A DNA stretch of 39,005 bases from Candidatus Sumerlaeaceae bacterium (lineage in GTDB: Bacteria > Sumerlaeota > Sumerlaeia > Sumerlaeales > Sumerlaeaceae). Under the pieces are notes generated by a model. It made no database searches. It had not been told where the DNA came from and worked only from the letters and a program-made list of their open reading frames with translations. The position numbers and the translations under genes were made by a program. The stretch spans positions 1 through 39,005 of the forward strand of contig JAOAAY010000036.1 of NCBI GenBank assembly GCA_026418615.1. Reading direction: 5' to 3'. The first letter of the stretch is position 1, and each line of letters opens with the position of its first letter. Below are positions 1 through 9,862 of the stretch, one piece after another.

Positions 1-3
1 GCC

Positions 4-155
4 GAGGAATCCTCTTACAGCACTTGTCCACACACCCGCGTCTCAATCTCAAATCGCCCTCTGCGCCTCCGCGCCTCAGCGCGAGTCATGCCTTGTCCGC
101 TCAGTCCCGCGGTTCCATTTCCGTTTCCCGCAGAGGCGCTCACGCGCTGCGGATT
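4..155. repeat. Interspersed GC-rich repeat, copy 1
   Basis: A roughly 150-bp unit beginning GAGGAATC and containing the box CCCTCTGCGCCTCCGCGCCT at 57-76, continued by a CGCGAGTCATG segment to position 90, then GTTCCATTTC and a GAGGCGCT...GCGCTG.GGA end at 133-155. The same order of blocks recurs at 665-890 on the other side of the small gene at 161-544. On the opposite strand the box reads as an SRRGAEAQRG-like peptide, but no gene is implied. Repeats of this style are scattered through some environmental bacterial genomes. Function unknown. Confidence 0.75.
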
Positions 156-160
156 AGGGG

Positions 161-544
161 TCACTCATCGAGACCGTTCACACATCGGGTGATCCCGGTC
201 CTCATCACCTCATTGCCGAAGTTCAGCAGGTAGCCAAGTTTGCAGCCGGTAAGCCGCAGATAGGTTTGCACCTGCTTCTTGTGTGCCGGGGTCACTCGCT
301 CAACTGACTTGAGTTCAAGGATCACCTTGCCCTCGACGATCAGGTCCGCTCGGAAGCCTTCTTCAAAGCGGATGCCCCTGTACTGGATGGGTACCGGGAC
401 TTGGCGCTCTACCCTCAACCCGCGCTCACTGAGTTCGCGGGCGAGAACAATTTCATAAACTGTCTCAAGAAGACCCGGCCCCAGTTCCCGGTGCATGTCG
501 ATCGCCGCCTCAATCACCAGCGTCCCGATTTCGTTCTCCGTCAT
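161..544 (-). CDS. GxxExxY family protein (PD-(D/E)XK nuclease-like)
   Basis: A 127-aa protein with the family signature GLLETVY (residues 24-30), followed by a PD-(D/E)XK-like core: Asp67, then E77-L-K79 in the strand ILELKSVE, and Gln91 in the helix after it. This is the usual size and layout of the GxxExxY family, whose biochemical role is not established; a nuclease-type fold is inferred from the motif. The ATG at 544 is preferred over the in-frame GTG at 553 because a GGAGG (557-553) lies 8 nt upstream and family members commonly start MTENEI. The gene stands alone and lies between copies of a repeat (4-155 and 665-890), an arrangement that suggests they may move or spread together. Family call is firm; function is open. 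Confidence 0.85.
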   Translation of the reverse strand: MTENEIGTLVIEAAIDMHRELGPGLLETVYEIVLARELSERGLRVERQVPVPIQYRGIRFEEGFRADLIVEGKVILELKSVERVTPAHKKQVQTYLRLTGCKLGYLLNFGNEVMRTGITRCVNGLDE

Positions 545-664
545 CCCCTGCACCTCCGCAGCACCCCTGCGCGAGTCTCTTCCTACCAGTTTCCCAGCCC
601 GCGCATCACCGCGTCACATAGCAAGCGAATTAACTGAGTCGGTTGCGGCCATCACATTTGAGCC

Positions 665-890
665 CCCTCTGCGCCTCCGCGCCTCTGCGCGGGTCATGCT
701 TTGTCTGTCCTGTCCCGGCGTTCCATTTCAGTCTCCCGCCGAGGCGCTGGGGCGCTGAGGAATCATTTTACTGCACTCTCCACACCCCCGGGTCCCAATC
801 TTCAATCCCCCTCTGCGCCTCCGCGCCTCTGCGCGAGTCATTTATTTCCAAGTCACACGCCCTGCCTGTTTTTCCCGCTGAGACGCAAGC
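665..890. repeat. Interspersed GC-rich repeat, copies 2 and 3 in tandem
   Basis: The 33-34 bp box seen at 57-90 recurs at 665-698 and 809-841, 144 bp apart, with one or two substitutions. The segment 757-808 (GAGGAATC...TCCACACCC...CAATC) matches the leading part of copy 1 (4-56), and 741-763 matches its end (133-155), so a full unit is about 150 bp and two units are joined head to tail here. The last copy fades out near 890. The rest of 545-1067 contains no gene I can support; ilvD signals begin at 1052. Confidence 0.75.
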
Positions 891-1067
891 GATGGAAGCG
901 TTGGCTGCGGCCACTTCTGAATTGCCGGGCGCTCTCGGCGGCCGCTGGGGCTGTCCCCACCGTGCGATCGACCCGACGCTCGACTGTTCGTTTTGCGCTC
1001 GAAGAAGCCCCGGCGCGATTGTATGAATCCGCAACTGTAAGACATTGACGCAGGAGGAACCCGGGAA

Positions 1068-2774
1068 GTGGCCGCTGAGAAGCAAGAAAAACGATTGCCG
1101 TCGCATGAAGTGACCAAGGGCGCACATCGCGCACCTCACCGGGCTTTTCTGAGGTCCATGGGCCTTGGCGACCGCGAGATTGATCAACCGTTTGTCGGCG
1201 TGGCCTCCACTTGGAACGAGGCTACGCCGTGTAATCTCACCCTCGATCGTCAGGCGCGCGCCGTGAAGCGCGGCGTCGCGGAGGCCGGCGGAACCCCGCG
1301 CGAGTTTGTCACCATCGCCGTCAGCGACGGTATCGGCATGGGCCACGAGGGCATGAAAGCGTCGCTCGTGAGTCGCGAGACCATCGCCGACAGCGTGGAA
1401 CTCATGATGCGTGCGCACTGCTACGACGCGCTGGTCGGGCTGGCCGGCTGCGACAAAAGCCTGCCCGGGATGATGATGGCCATGGCCCGCCTCAATGTCC
1501 CCTCGGTGTTTCTCTACGGCGGCACCATCATGCCGGGAAAGTTCCGCGGCAAGGATGTGACCATCCAGGATGTGTATGAAGCGGTTGGCGCGCACGCAGC
1601 CGGGAAAATGAGCGACGCCGACTTGCACGAACTCGAGTGCGCGGCCTGCCCCGGTGCTGGGTCTTGTGGCGGTCAGTACACGGCCAACACGATGGCCTGC
1701 GTCAGCGAGGCCATCGGCCTTGCCTTGCCGGGCAGTGCTTCATTTCCGGCGGAGGACACCGCCCGCGACGAGTACGCCGCTGAATGCGGGCGGGCTGTCA
1801 TGCGGTTGCTGGAGCGTGGCATCCGTGCTCGCGACATTTTAACATTTGAGGCCTTCGAGAACGCCATCGCTGTGGTGGCCGCCACGGGCGGATCCACCAA
1901 TGCGGCCCTCCACCTGCCCGCGCTGGCCAACGAGTGCGGGATTAAATTGACGCTGAAGGACATTGACCGCATCTCCCGCCGCACGCCGACCATCGCCGAC
2001 CTCAAACCCGGCGGCCGCTATGTCGCCTACGACATGCACAAGGCGGGCGGCGTGCCCGTGCTGTTACGCGTGCTGCTGGACGCAGGGCTGCTCCACGGCG
2101 ATTGCCTCACGGTCACCGGACGAACCATGCGTGAGAACCTCGAGGGCATCACGCTGACCCCGGACCAAGATGTGATCCTGCCGCTGGATAAGGCACTAAG
2201 TCCGACGGGCGGCCTCGTTGTCCTCACCGGCAACCTTGCGCCGCTCGGGTCAGTCATTAAAACCGCTGGCGTCAAGACGCTTACCCACCGCGGCCCCGCG
2301 CGCGTCTTCAATTGCGAGGACGATGCTTTCGCGGCCATCACGCGCTGTGAGATCAAGAAGGGCGATGTCGTCATCATCCGCTACGAGGGTCCGAAAGGCG
2401 GCCCCGGTATGCGCGAGATGCTCGCCCCCACGGCAGCGCTTGTCGGGCAAGGTCTGGGTTACGACTGCGTGCTGATCACCGACGGCCGCTTCAGCGGTGC
2501 GACGCGCGGCCTGATGATCGGTCATGTCACACCGGAGGCCATGGACGGCGGCCCCATCGCGCTCGTGGAGGATGGCGACATGATTTCCGTGGACGCCGAG
2601 GCGGGCACGCTGACGCTGGAAGTGGACGACGCGACCTTGGCGCGTCGCCGTGCTGCGTGGCGGCCCATCGAGCCGCGCTATCGTTCTGGAGCGCTGGCCA
2701 AGTACGCGCAACTGGTGAGTTCTGCCGACACCGGCGCAGTGACTTGCCCCGGCGGCTTCAACCCCATCATGTGA
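1068..2774 (+). CDS. ilvD: Dihydroxy-acid dehydratase
   Basis: A 568-aa cytosolic enzyme that dehydrates 2,3-dihydroxyisovalerate and 2,3-dihydroxy-3-methylvalerate to the keto acids of valine and isoleucine synthesis. The iron-sulfur ligand cysteines of the IlvD/Edd family are visible: Cys55 in TPCN, Cys128 in GCDKSLPGM and Cys200 in GSCGGQYTANTM. The C-terminal DGRFSG motif bearing the catalytic serine is present near residue 475. Length is typical. The start is GTG at 1068, 10 nt after a clear AGGAGG (1052-1057). The OsmC gene follows after 79 bp in the same direction with its own strong ribosome site. No ilvB, ilvC or leu genes are nearby. Confidence 0.97.
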   Translation: MAAEKQEKRLPSHEVTKGAHRAPHRAFLRSMGLGDREIDQPFVGVASTWNEATPCNLTLDRQARAVKRGVAEAGGTPREFVTIAVSDGIGMGHEGMKASLVSRETIADSVELMMRAHCYDALVGLAGCDKSLPGMMMAMARLNVPSVFLYGGTIMPGKFRGKDVTIQDVYEAVGAHAAGKMSDADLHELECAACPGAGSCGGQYTANTMACVSEAIGLALPGSASFPAEDTARDEYAAECGRAVMRLLERGIRARDILTFEAFENAIAVVAATGGSTNAALHLPALANECGIKLTLKDIDRISRRTPTIADLKPGGRYVAYDMHKAGGVPVLLRVLLDAGLLHGDCLTVTGRTMRENLEGITLTPDQDVILPLDKALSPTGGLVVLTGNLAPLGSVIKTAGVKTLTHRGPARVFNCEDDAFAAITRCEIKKGDVVIIRYEGPKGGPGMREMLAPTAALVGQGLGYDCVLITDGRFSGATRGLMIGHVTPEAMDGGPIALVEDGDMISVDAEAGTLTLEVDDATLARRRAAWRPIEPRYRSGALAKYAQLVSSADTGAVTCPGGFNPIM

Positions 2775-2853
2775 TATCGTTGACGGCCATGGGCGCCCCC
2801 GACGGACCCGCTGGAACCTTTTTCAATCAAGACACACAAGGAGCCTGACACGC

Positions 2854-3267
2854 ATGGCAGTGGAAGTGGATGTGGTGTACAAAGGAAACCTGTTTTGCGA
2901 AGCGGTCCACGGACCATCGGGCAAGGTGCTCGTCACGGAAGCCCCGACGGACAACGGCGGGACAGGCAGCGAGTTCTCGCCCACGGATCTGGTGGGCACG
3001 GCTCTCGGCACATGCATGTTGACGATCATGGGGCTTATTGCCCGCCGTGAGGGTGTCAACATCGAGGGAACTCGCGTCCGGGTCGTGAAGGAGATGGTTC
3101 CTGCACCCGAGCGGCGCATTCGCTCGCTTGATGTCACGGTCACCTATCCCCCGGACTGCCGCATGACGGCCGAGCAGCGCGCCAGCATCGAGCAGGCAGC
3201 CGCGCTCTGCCCCGTCACCCGCAGCCTCCACCCCGATGTCCAAGTGAATCTGGTATTCACTCAGTGA
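2854..3267 (+). CDS. OsmC family protein
   Basis: A 137-aa protein of the OsmC/Ohr superfamily, small cytosolic thiol peroxidases or related proteins. The two conserved cysteines are in LGTCMLTIMG (Cys near residue 54) and AALCPVTRSL (near 115). The N-terminal half has the usual FSPTDLVGTALGTC stretch, and the C-terminal CPVTRSL motif resembles the YhfA/OsmC side rather than Ohr. AAGGAG at 2838-2843 precedes the ATG by 10 nt. Probably co-transcribed with ilvD. It converges on the kinase gene with only 6 bp between stop codons. Organic hydroperoxide reduction is the family expectation; the actual substrate cannot be read from sequence. Confidence 0.88.
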   Translation: MAVEVDVVYKGNLFCEAVHGPSGKVLVTEAPTDNGGTGSEFSPTDLVGTALGTCMLTIMGLIARREGVNIEGTRVRVVKEMVPAPERRIRSLDVTVTYPPDCRMTAEQRASIEQAAALCPVTRSLHPDVQVNLVFTQ

Positions 3268-3273
3268 AGTGCA

Positions 3274-4425
3274 TCAATATTCCGGGCGCGGGTGCACCAA
3301 CGGATAGCGCAAATAAAAGGTTGTACCGCCGTCCTCATCCGAGACAAACCACACGCGGCCTGCCAGGTAGCGCTCCGTCAACAACCGCACACTATATGTT
3401 CCAAGGCCGCGGCCTGTGCCCTTCGTGCTAAACGAGCGTTGGAACAACTGCAATTTCACTTCCTCCGGCATGACGGCAGGGTTGTTCACGGTGAACTCGA
3501 TCTCGTCATCCACAACACGGCAGGCGATGGTGACGGTCTCCATGGGTTGCGACGCCTCAAGCGCGTTCTTCACCAGATTTCCGATGACCCGCCCCAGCAG
3601 TCGCCCGTCGGTCTTGATGGTCAGCGGGGTGTCAGGCATCTCGACGACGATCTGACGGTCGCGTCCGACCTCGTGACGCCGGTATAGTTCCGCCAGATCC
3701 GTCAGCAAGTCGGCCACATTCAACTGCTCGATGCGGACCGCCAAGTCGCCCGACTCAGCCGCCGCAAGATCCCTCTGCGCCATGATCTCGTCCACGAGCC
3801 GCCGCGATAGCCGCGAGACGATGCTGCGCATTTGCTCGAATTCTTCGCCGTCGGCCGTGGCCAGCAATTCCGCGGCGCCGCTCACACCGCCCGCTGTGTT
3901 CAGAATGTCGTGGAAAAAAAGGCGTTCCAAGGCGCGCCGGCGCATCTCGTCGCTGATGTCCGTCAGCGCGTAAAGCGTGAAATCTGCGCCAAGAGCCTTA
4001 AACGGGTAAGCGTGCACCCGGAACTCGAGTGCCTCGACGCCCTGCCGGCGCAGAATGTGGCATTCTTGAATATCCGCATAACCCTTTTGCGCCGTCGCCA
4101 CTGACTTGGCCATCCCGCATGTCGTGCAGAATGCCGTGGTCCCGCAGCCGCCTTTGTCCTCAAATGCGTGGATGCAATCAAGGGCTTCGCCCGGACGCAG
4201 TCCGTAAACCGTTGCCAAATCCCCGATCCCAAGCAGGTCGGCCAGCGCCTGATTAGCAAAAACGATCTGCCGCTGCGCATTGAGAATGAGAACAATCTCC
4301 GGCATCGCGTTCAGCAACAAGCCGATCAGCGAGTTCGACGCCACCGTACCAGTTTGCGACGCAACCTCGCTGGCGGGAAGCCGTTCGGCGGGCAGGAAGC
4401 GCGTCGGTATTTTCTGCTTGTCCAT
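3274..4425 (-). CDS. Soluble PAS-domain sensor histidine kinase
   Basis: 383 aa without a membrane segment, so a cytoplasmic sensor. Order: PAS domain (about 33-160) with a four-cysteine motif Cys84, Cys94, Cys100, Cys103 (GCGTTAFCTTCG); H-box with phospho-acceptor His172 in FFHDILN; N-box NLVKNALEAS with Asn287; and the C-terminal SFSTKGTGRGLGTYSVRLL G-box. The usual DxGxG (G1) box is replaced by VNNPAVMPEE, a variant seen in a recognisable subgroup of PAS kinases with the same LFQRSFSTKG ending. The cysteine cluster could bind a metal or sense redox state (inference). No response regulator gene is in the window, so it is an orphan. It diverges from a nitroreductase gene; see the regulatory site at 4486-4518. 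Confidence 0.92.
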   Translation of the reverse strand: MDKQKIPTRFLPAERLPASEVASQTGTVASNSLIGLLLNAMPEIVLILNAQRQIVFANQALADLLGIGDLATVYGLRPGEALDCIHAFEDKGGCGTTAFCTTCGMAKSVATAQKGYADIQECHILRRQGVEALEFRVHAYPFKALGADFTLYALTDISDEMRRRALERLFFHDILNTAGGVSGAAELLATADGEEFEQMRSIVSRLSRRLVDEIMAQRDLAAAESGDLAVRIEQLNVADLLTDLAELYRRHEVGRDRQIVVEMPDTPLTIKTDGRLLGRVIGNLVKNALEASQPMETVTIACRVVDDEIEFTVNNPAVMPEEVKLQLFQRSFSTKGTGRGLGTYSVRLLTERYLAGRVWFVSDEDGGTTFYLRYPLVHPRPEY

Positions 4426-4485
4426 GATACAGGCTGTTCCTAGGCTAAAAATGGGCTTGGTGGGGCCCGCTTGGGCTACTGGTCA

Positions 4486-4518
4486 TCACTTATGTGACTA
4501 TAGCCCTCTGGTTGTCAA
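4486..4518 (-). promoter_or_regulatory. Candidate promoter with overlapping palindrome, upstream of the PAS kinase
   Basis: On the minus strand a perfect -35 TTGACA (4518-4513) is followed after 18 nt by CATAAG (4494-4489, four of six matches to TATAAT), placing a start about 55-60 nt upstream of the kinase ATG at 4425. The inverted repeat TCAC-TTAT-GTGA (4486-4497) covers the -10 element, the position expected for a repressor site. The 176-bp gap also serves the divergent nitroreductase gene, whose own promoter I could not pick out. Confidence 0.4.
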
Positions 4519-4601
4519 CAACGGGCAAAGCAAACCCTTGCAAGCAAGTAGCATAAAGAGTTCAAGAAAATCATCTGAACAGCACCCCGGAGGACTGCCG
4601 C

Positions 4602-5204
4602 ATGGACACGCTCAGCGCCATTGAACAGCGACGCGCTATAAAACATTATGATACCACACACCGCATGTCGGATGACGAGGTGAGGCGGCTTCTTTCGCTG
4701 GCCATGCTCTCGCCGACGGCTTTCAACATTCAGAACTGGCGGTTCGTTGTGGTGCGCGACCCGAAACTACGCCGCCAGATTCGCGCGGTCGCATGGGACC
4801 AAGCGCAGGTCACTGATGCGTCGCTGTTGATAGTGCTCTGCGCCGACTTGAAGGCATGGGAGCGCGACCCGGCGCGTTACTGGCGCAACGCGCCTCAGCC
4901 GGTGCAGGATTTCCTGGTGCCCGCCATTGGACAATATTATTCCGGACGCGATCAGGTGCAACGCGACGAGGCTATGCGCTCTTGCGGCATCGCGGCCCAG
5001 ACGATCATGTTGGCAGCCAAAGCCATGGGGTACGACACCTGTCCCATGGACGGATTTGACTTTGATGCGGTCGGCCAACTCATCAATCTGCCGCCGGATC
5101 ATGTCATCAGTATGATGATCGCAGTCGGCAAGGCGACGAAGGAGGCGTGGCCGCGCGGCGGTCAACTCGACTACGACGAAGTTGTCATGACGGACCGTTT
5201 CTAA
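4602..5204 (+). CDS. Nitroreductase family protein (FMN-dependent)
   Basis: A 200-aa flavoprotein of the nitroreductase superfamily. The FMN phosphate contacts of the family are seen in QRRAIKHYD (residues 9-17), SPTAFNIQNWRF (37-48) and the C-terminal GKATKEAWPRGG. The central GYDTCPMDGFD segment matches the usual G-x-x-T-x-P-x-x-G/D turn. Such enzymes are NAD(P)H-dependent dimers in the cytosol that reduce quinones or nitro compounds; the natural substrate is unknown. GGAGG (4589-4593) is 8 nt before the ATG. Its divergence from a redox-plausible PAS kinase may mean shared control, but that is inference. Confidence 0.92.
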   Translation: MDTLSAIEQRRAIKHYDTTHRMSDDEVRRLLSLAMLSPTAFNIQNWRFVVVRDPKLRRQIRAVAWDQAQVTDASLLIVLCADLKAWERDPARYWRNAPQPVQDFLVPAIGQYYSGRDQVQRDEAMRSCGIAAQTIMLAAKAMGYDTCPMDGFDFDAVGQLINLPPDHVISMMIAVGKATKEAWPRGGQLDYDEVVMTDRF

Positions 5205-5216
5205 GCGCGACGCACT

Positions 5217-5933
5217 TCAGGCCGCGCCGTTTAGGTAGCGCTCGATTTCCGTCAGCCGTCGCACGCGGCGCAGGTGTGGCTTGTCGGCATGCTTGTCGTG
5301 CCGGTCGATCAGCACAGCGAGCATTCCATGACGCGACGGCCCATCGTAGTCCTCGGTCACACTGTCGCCGACGAAAAGGATCCGCTCCGGCAGGGTGGCC
5401 GCACACTCGATGGCCCGCATGAAAATTTCCGGCTCCGGTTTTTCGCAGCCCTCCGCCGCAGAGACGAGCACAAACGCGAACCGGTCGGCTATGCCAACAA
5501 TGCGCAGGAAGTCCAACAGATAGGTGCCAAAGTTGGACACGATGCCGCATTTCAGGCCGCGCTCACGCAGCATGTCCAGCGCCGGCACCGTGTCAGGAAA
5601 CAATTGTACGAACTCGCCTGCTTCAAAGCGGTCAATGAAATGTCCGGCCAGCGCCCGCCAGTCGCATCCGGGCACGAGCGCTCGAAACGCCTCTCCGTAA
5701 ACATGCTCCCAGTAGGCACGCACTTGCTCAGGCGAACTCGAGCGCCTCTCCGGCGCGAAGCGCACCGCCGCGTCATGCAGGACGCGCGTGACCTCGGACA
5801 TGGCGACTTCCCGGCCCAACTCGCGGCAGGCATCCACAAAGAACATTTCGTACCAGTGCTCACTGTCCGTGTTGGTGCCGAGCAAGGTTCCGCCCGCATC
5901 AAACAGGACACACTCGATGACGGTACCCGACAT
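5217..5933 (-). CDS. HAD superfamily hydrolase (YjjG/phosphoglycolate phosphatase-like)
   Basis: 238 aa. HAD motif I is LFDAGGTLL, with the nucleophile Asp retained but Gly in place of the usual second Asp, as in several DxxGT HAD subgroups. Motif II is IVSNFGT, motif III the Lys in CEKPEPEIF, and motif IV FVGDSVTEDYDG. An all-helical C1 cap lies between motifs I and II. Expected activity is phosphomonoester hydrolysis in the cytosol, substrate undefined. The ATG at 5933 gives a normal N-terminus (MSGTVIECVLFDAGGT); an in-frame TTG at 5945 would overlap the stop of the upstream gene. The 8 bp between that stop and the ATG make co-transcription with the 481-aa gene nearly certain. Converges on the nitroreductase gene across 12 bp. 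Confidence 0.9.
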   Translation of the reverse strand: MSGTVIECVLFDAGGTLLGTNTDSEHWYEMFFVDACRELGREVAMSEVTRVLHDAAVRFAPERRSSSPEQVRAYWEHVYGEAFRALVPGCDWRALAGHFIDRFEAGEFVQLFPDTVPALDMLRERGLKCGIVSNFGTYLLDFLRIVGIADRFAFVLVSAAEGCEKPEPEIFMRAIECAATLPERILFVGDSVTEDYDGPSRHGMLAVLIDRHDKHADKPHLRRVRRLTEIERYLNGAA

Positions 5934-5941
5934 GTTCCCAA

Positions 5942-7387
5942 TCAAACCTCGCGCGTGCTGCCCTGAGGCTCCTTACGCATGAACGCACCCGCAAGCGCGT
6001 CCAACGGCTGCAGAGGCAGGTTCCATTTCCGACACAGTTCAAAGACCTTCAGGATGATCAAATACTCCAGCGTCGTCCGCAAAGCGGGCAACTCATAATG
6101 AATCCGCAGACTGGTGGCGAAAGCCGTCGCGAACACATCGTTGAGTTCCGGAATGCGGGCATGCTCCGGGTCGGGTTGCTGGAACATGTCAAACTGCACC
6201 TCGATGCGTTTGCGTTCGGCCAGTAGCCGCGCAAAGGTTTCACAACGCACACGCCAAAAATCGAGAGTCTGCTCGACAATATGCAGCGCCCAACCCACGC
6301 CGCTTTCCTCAAGATCCACATGGATCGGCTCGTACACGTTTACATCGTCCGCCTGCAGGCGCTGACGGATGTTCAGAGTTTCTGTAACCGAATATTTCCA
6401 CAATTTGAGCCGCGAGTTGGCGTCGGAGAAGGCATCCGCCTGCACCGCCGAGTCATATTTGCTCGCGCTGAGCAGGAACAATTCGAGAACAAACTGCGAG
6501 AACAGGCGGCGTGCGTCCGCCCCCATCAAGGCGAAGAAGTTGCTCTCGGCCTGCGACCAAAAGAGGAAATCCAAGGCGAAATGCATCCGCACCTCGCCCG
6601 ATGCCTCATGCAGCCAGGCAATGCCGTCGAAGACCAAAGGCGGCTGAAAACCGTTTGCTCCCCGCTTGGGTGTCGTCGCCCGCAGGTCGAGGAAGTTTGT
6701 CCGTAAACGAAGGTCGGGATCTTCCAAGCCAAAACCGAGATCAAACAGGAACAGCAGAATCACCTTCTGCATCAGGCTCGTCATGAAGTTGGGATTGGCG
6801 TTCGTCCGCGCGCCGATGGCCGCACGCCACAGGTCCAGCCAGCGCGTGAACTCCTCGGAGCGCTGGCTCAGCGTCTTGCGCGGAATGTCGCCCCAGACTT
6901 CGAGCAAGTTATCACCGCGCTCGAACGGCCCCAGAAACAATTCTTCCAGACTTGCGAAATCCGCCCCCCACTTGAGCAACTCTTCCAGCGCGGTGTCGTA
7001 AAAGTAAAAAGTGCGCTCCCCAATGAACAGGAGGTAGGGAATGTCGCAGTGGGGTTTGAGCAGGAGAAAAGTCTCGGCGATGAAGCCGTTTTTGTCAATG
7101 TATTGCTCGAATAACTCGTGAAATTCCGGCAGGCGGCCGCCCCGCACCGTGCAGACAAGGCAAACCGGCCGCGGGGAGTGATGCGGCTGGGTCACCAAAA
7201 GCGGGGGATAGCGTTTCGGGGCCCGCCGGACGACGGCAGCAAGGTCCCGCGCCGCCTCGCTCTGAACCCCCTGAGGCGGATGCATGGCCGCCAATCCCAC
7301 ATCGTGCCCCATCCCCGACGGCTGCCAGTCGTAGCCGCGCTCGCGCTTTTCCTCAACGGTCTGCCAGAATCGCTCGAACAGGTTCAT
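5942..7387 (-). CDS. Conserved-looking protein of unknown function, 481 aa
   Basis: A long open frame with normal codon use and no family I recognise. It has no signal peptide or obvious membrane span and is rich in aromatic and acidic residues. Visible segments are a middle FIGERTFYFYDTALEELLKWG stretch (reminiscent of, but not proof of, N-terminal regions of Eco57I-like restriction proteins), a helical C-terminal half with LYFW-rich helices (HFALDFLFWSQAESNFFAL), and LEYLIILKVFELCRKWNLPL near the end. CLVC (about residues 76-79) is the only close cysteine pair. The ATG at 7387 has no convincing ribosome site. It is the first gene of a two-gene unit with the HAD hydrolase. Function unknown. 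Confidence 0.75.
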   Translation of the reverse strand: MNLFERFWQTVEEKRERGYDWQPSGMGHDVGLAAMHPPQGVQSEAARDLAAVVRRAPKRYPPLLVTQPHHSPRPVCLVCTVRGGRLPEFHELFEQYIDKNGFIAETFLLLKPHCDIPYLLFIGERTFYFYDTALEELLKWGADFASLEELFLGPFERGDNLLEVWGDIPRKTLSQRSEEFTRWLDLWRAAIGARTNANPNFMTSLMQKVILLFLFDLGFGLEDPDLRLRTNFLDLRATTPKRGANGFQPPLVFDGIAWLHEASGEVRMHFALDFLFWSQAESNFFALMGADARRLFSQFVLELFLLSASKYDSAVQADAFSDANSRLKLWKYSVTETLNIRQRLQADDVNVYEPIHVDLEESGVGWALHIVEQTLDFWRVRCETFARLLAERKRIEVQFDMFQQPDPEHARIPELNDVFATAFATSLRIHYELPALRTTLEYLIILKVFELCRKWNLPLQPLDALAGAFMRKEPQGSTREV

Positions 7388-7527
7388 GCACTATGCCGCG
7401 AGGGTTGTGGGCAAGGATGCCGGGGCTTTCAAGGGCAAACGCCTTGACACCGCCTAGCCCGCGGCACGGCGCGCCAAACAATGACTAATCAGCCACACCC
7501 CGCGTTACATTCCTCGACCAAAACAAT

Positions 7528-7547
7528 GCCGGCCAACCAAGGCCGGC
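7528..7547 (+). promoter_or_regulatory. Stem-loop in the leader of the pterin dehydratase gene
   Basis: GCCGGCC (7528-7534), loop AACCAA, GGCCGGC (7541-7547): a perfect 7-bp GC stem ending 7 nt before the AGGAGG (7555-7560). No T-tract follows, so it is not a standard terminator. It could modulate translation or protect the 5' end of the mRNA. Nothing else stands out in 7388-7568. Confidence 0.35.
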
Positions 7548-7568
7548 CAAGTTTAGGAGGCCGACAAC

Positions 7569-7859
7569 ATGCCACCCAACCGTCTCACCCAGACCGAAAT
7601 AGAATCCGCGCTCAGTACGCTCGACGGCTGGTCGCTGGCAGGCGGAGCCATTGAAAAAGAATATGTGCTCAAGGATTTCGCCGCGGCCCTCGCCTTCGTT
7701 AATGCCGTGGGGGCAAAAGCCGAGGAAGCCGATCACCACCCGGATATCCTCATGCACGGGTGGAACAAGGTGCGCATCACACTGTCCACGCACAGCGCCG
7801 GCGGACTGACTGAGTTGGACATCCGATTGGCTCGTGTCATTGACTCTCTGCCGAGGTAG
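7569..7859 (+). CDS. phhB: Pterin-4a-carbinolamine dehydratase
   Basis: A 96-aa protein of the PCD/DCoH family, which dehydrates 4a-hydroxytetrahydropterin to recycle the pterin cofactor of aromatic amino acid hydroxylases. The active-site signature is intact: ADHHPDILMHGWNKV (about residues 54-68) and, downstream, TLSTHSAGGLTELDIRLA. Length is typical of stand-alone bacterial members. AGGAGG (7555-7560) lies 8 nt before the ATG. The rhodanese gene starts 2 bp after the stop, so the three genes phhB, rhodanese and bioD form one transcript. No aromatic hydroxylase is present in the window. In bacteria lacking one, the protein may act in molybdopterin or tetrahydropterin metabolism instead. Confidence 0.93.
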   Translation: MPPNRLTQTEIESALSTLDGWSLAGGAIEKEYVLKDFAAALAFVNAVGAKAEEADHHPDILMHGWNKVRITLSTHSAGGLTELDIRLARVIDSLPR

Positions 7860-7861
7860 CC

Positions 7862-9859
<1,998 letters not shown>

Positions 9860-9862
9860 GCG

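Noticed and set aside
4-890. Repeat boxes at 57, 665 and 809 considered as a CRISPR array
   Set aside because: Spacing is irregular (about 608 and 144 bp), a gene lies between copies, and the units are far longer than CRISPR repeats.
768-1628. A 286-codon minus-strand frame opposite the ilvD start and the repeat
   Set aside because: It covers conserved ilvD sequence in antisense and reads through the repeat boxes; no start signal.
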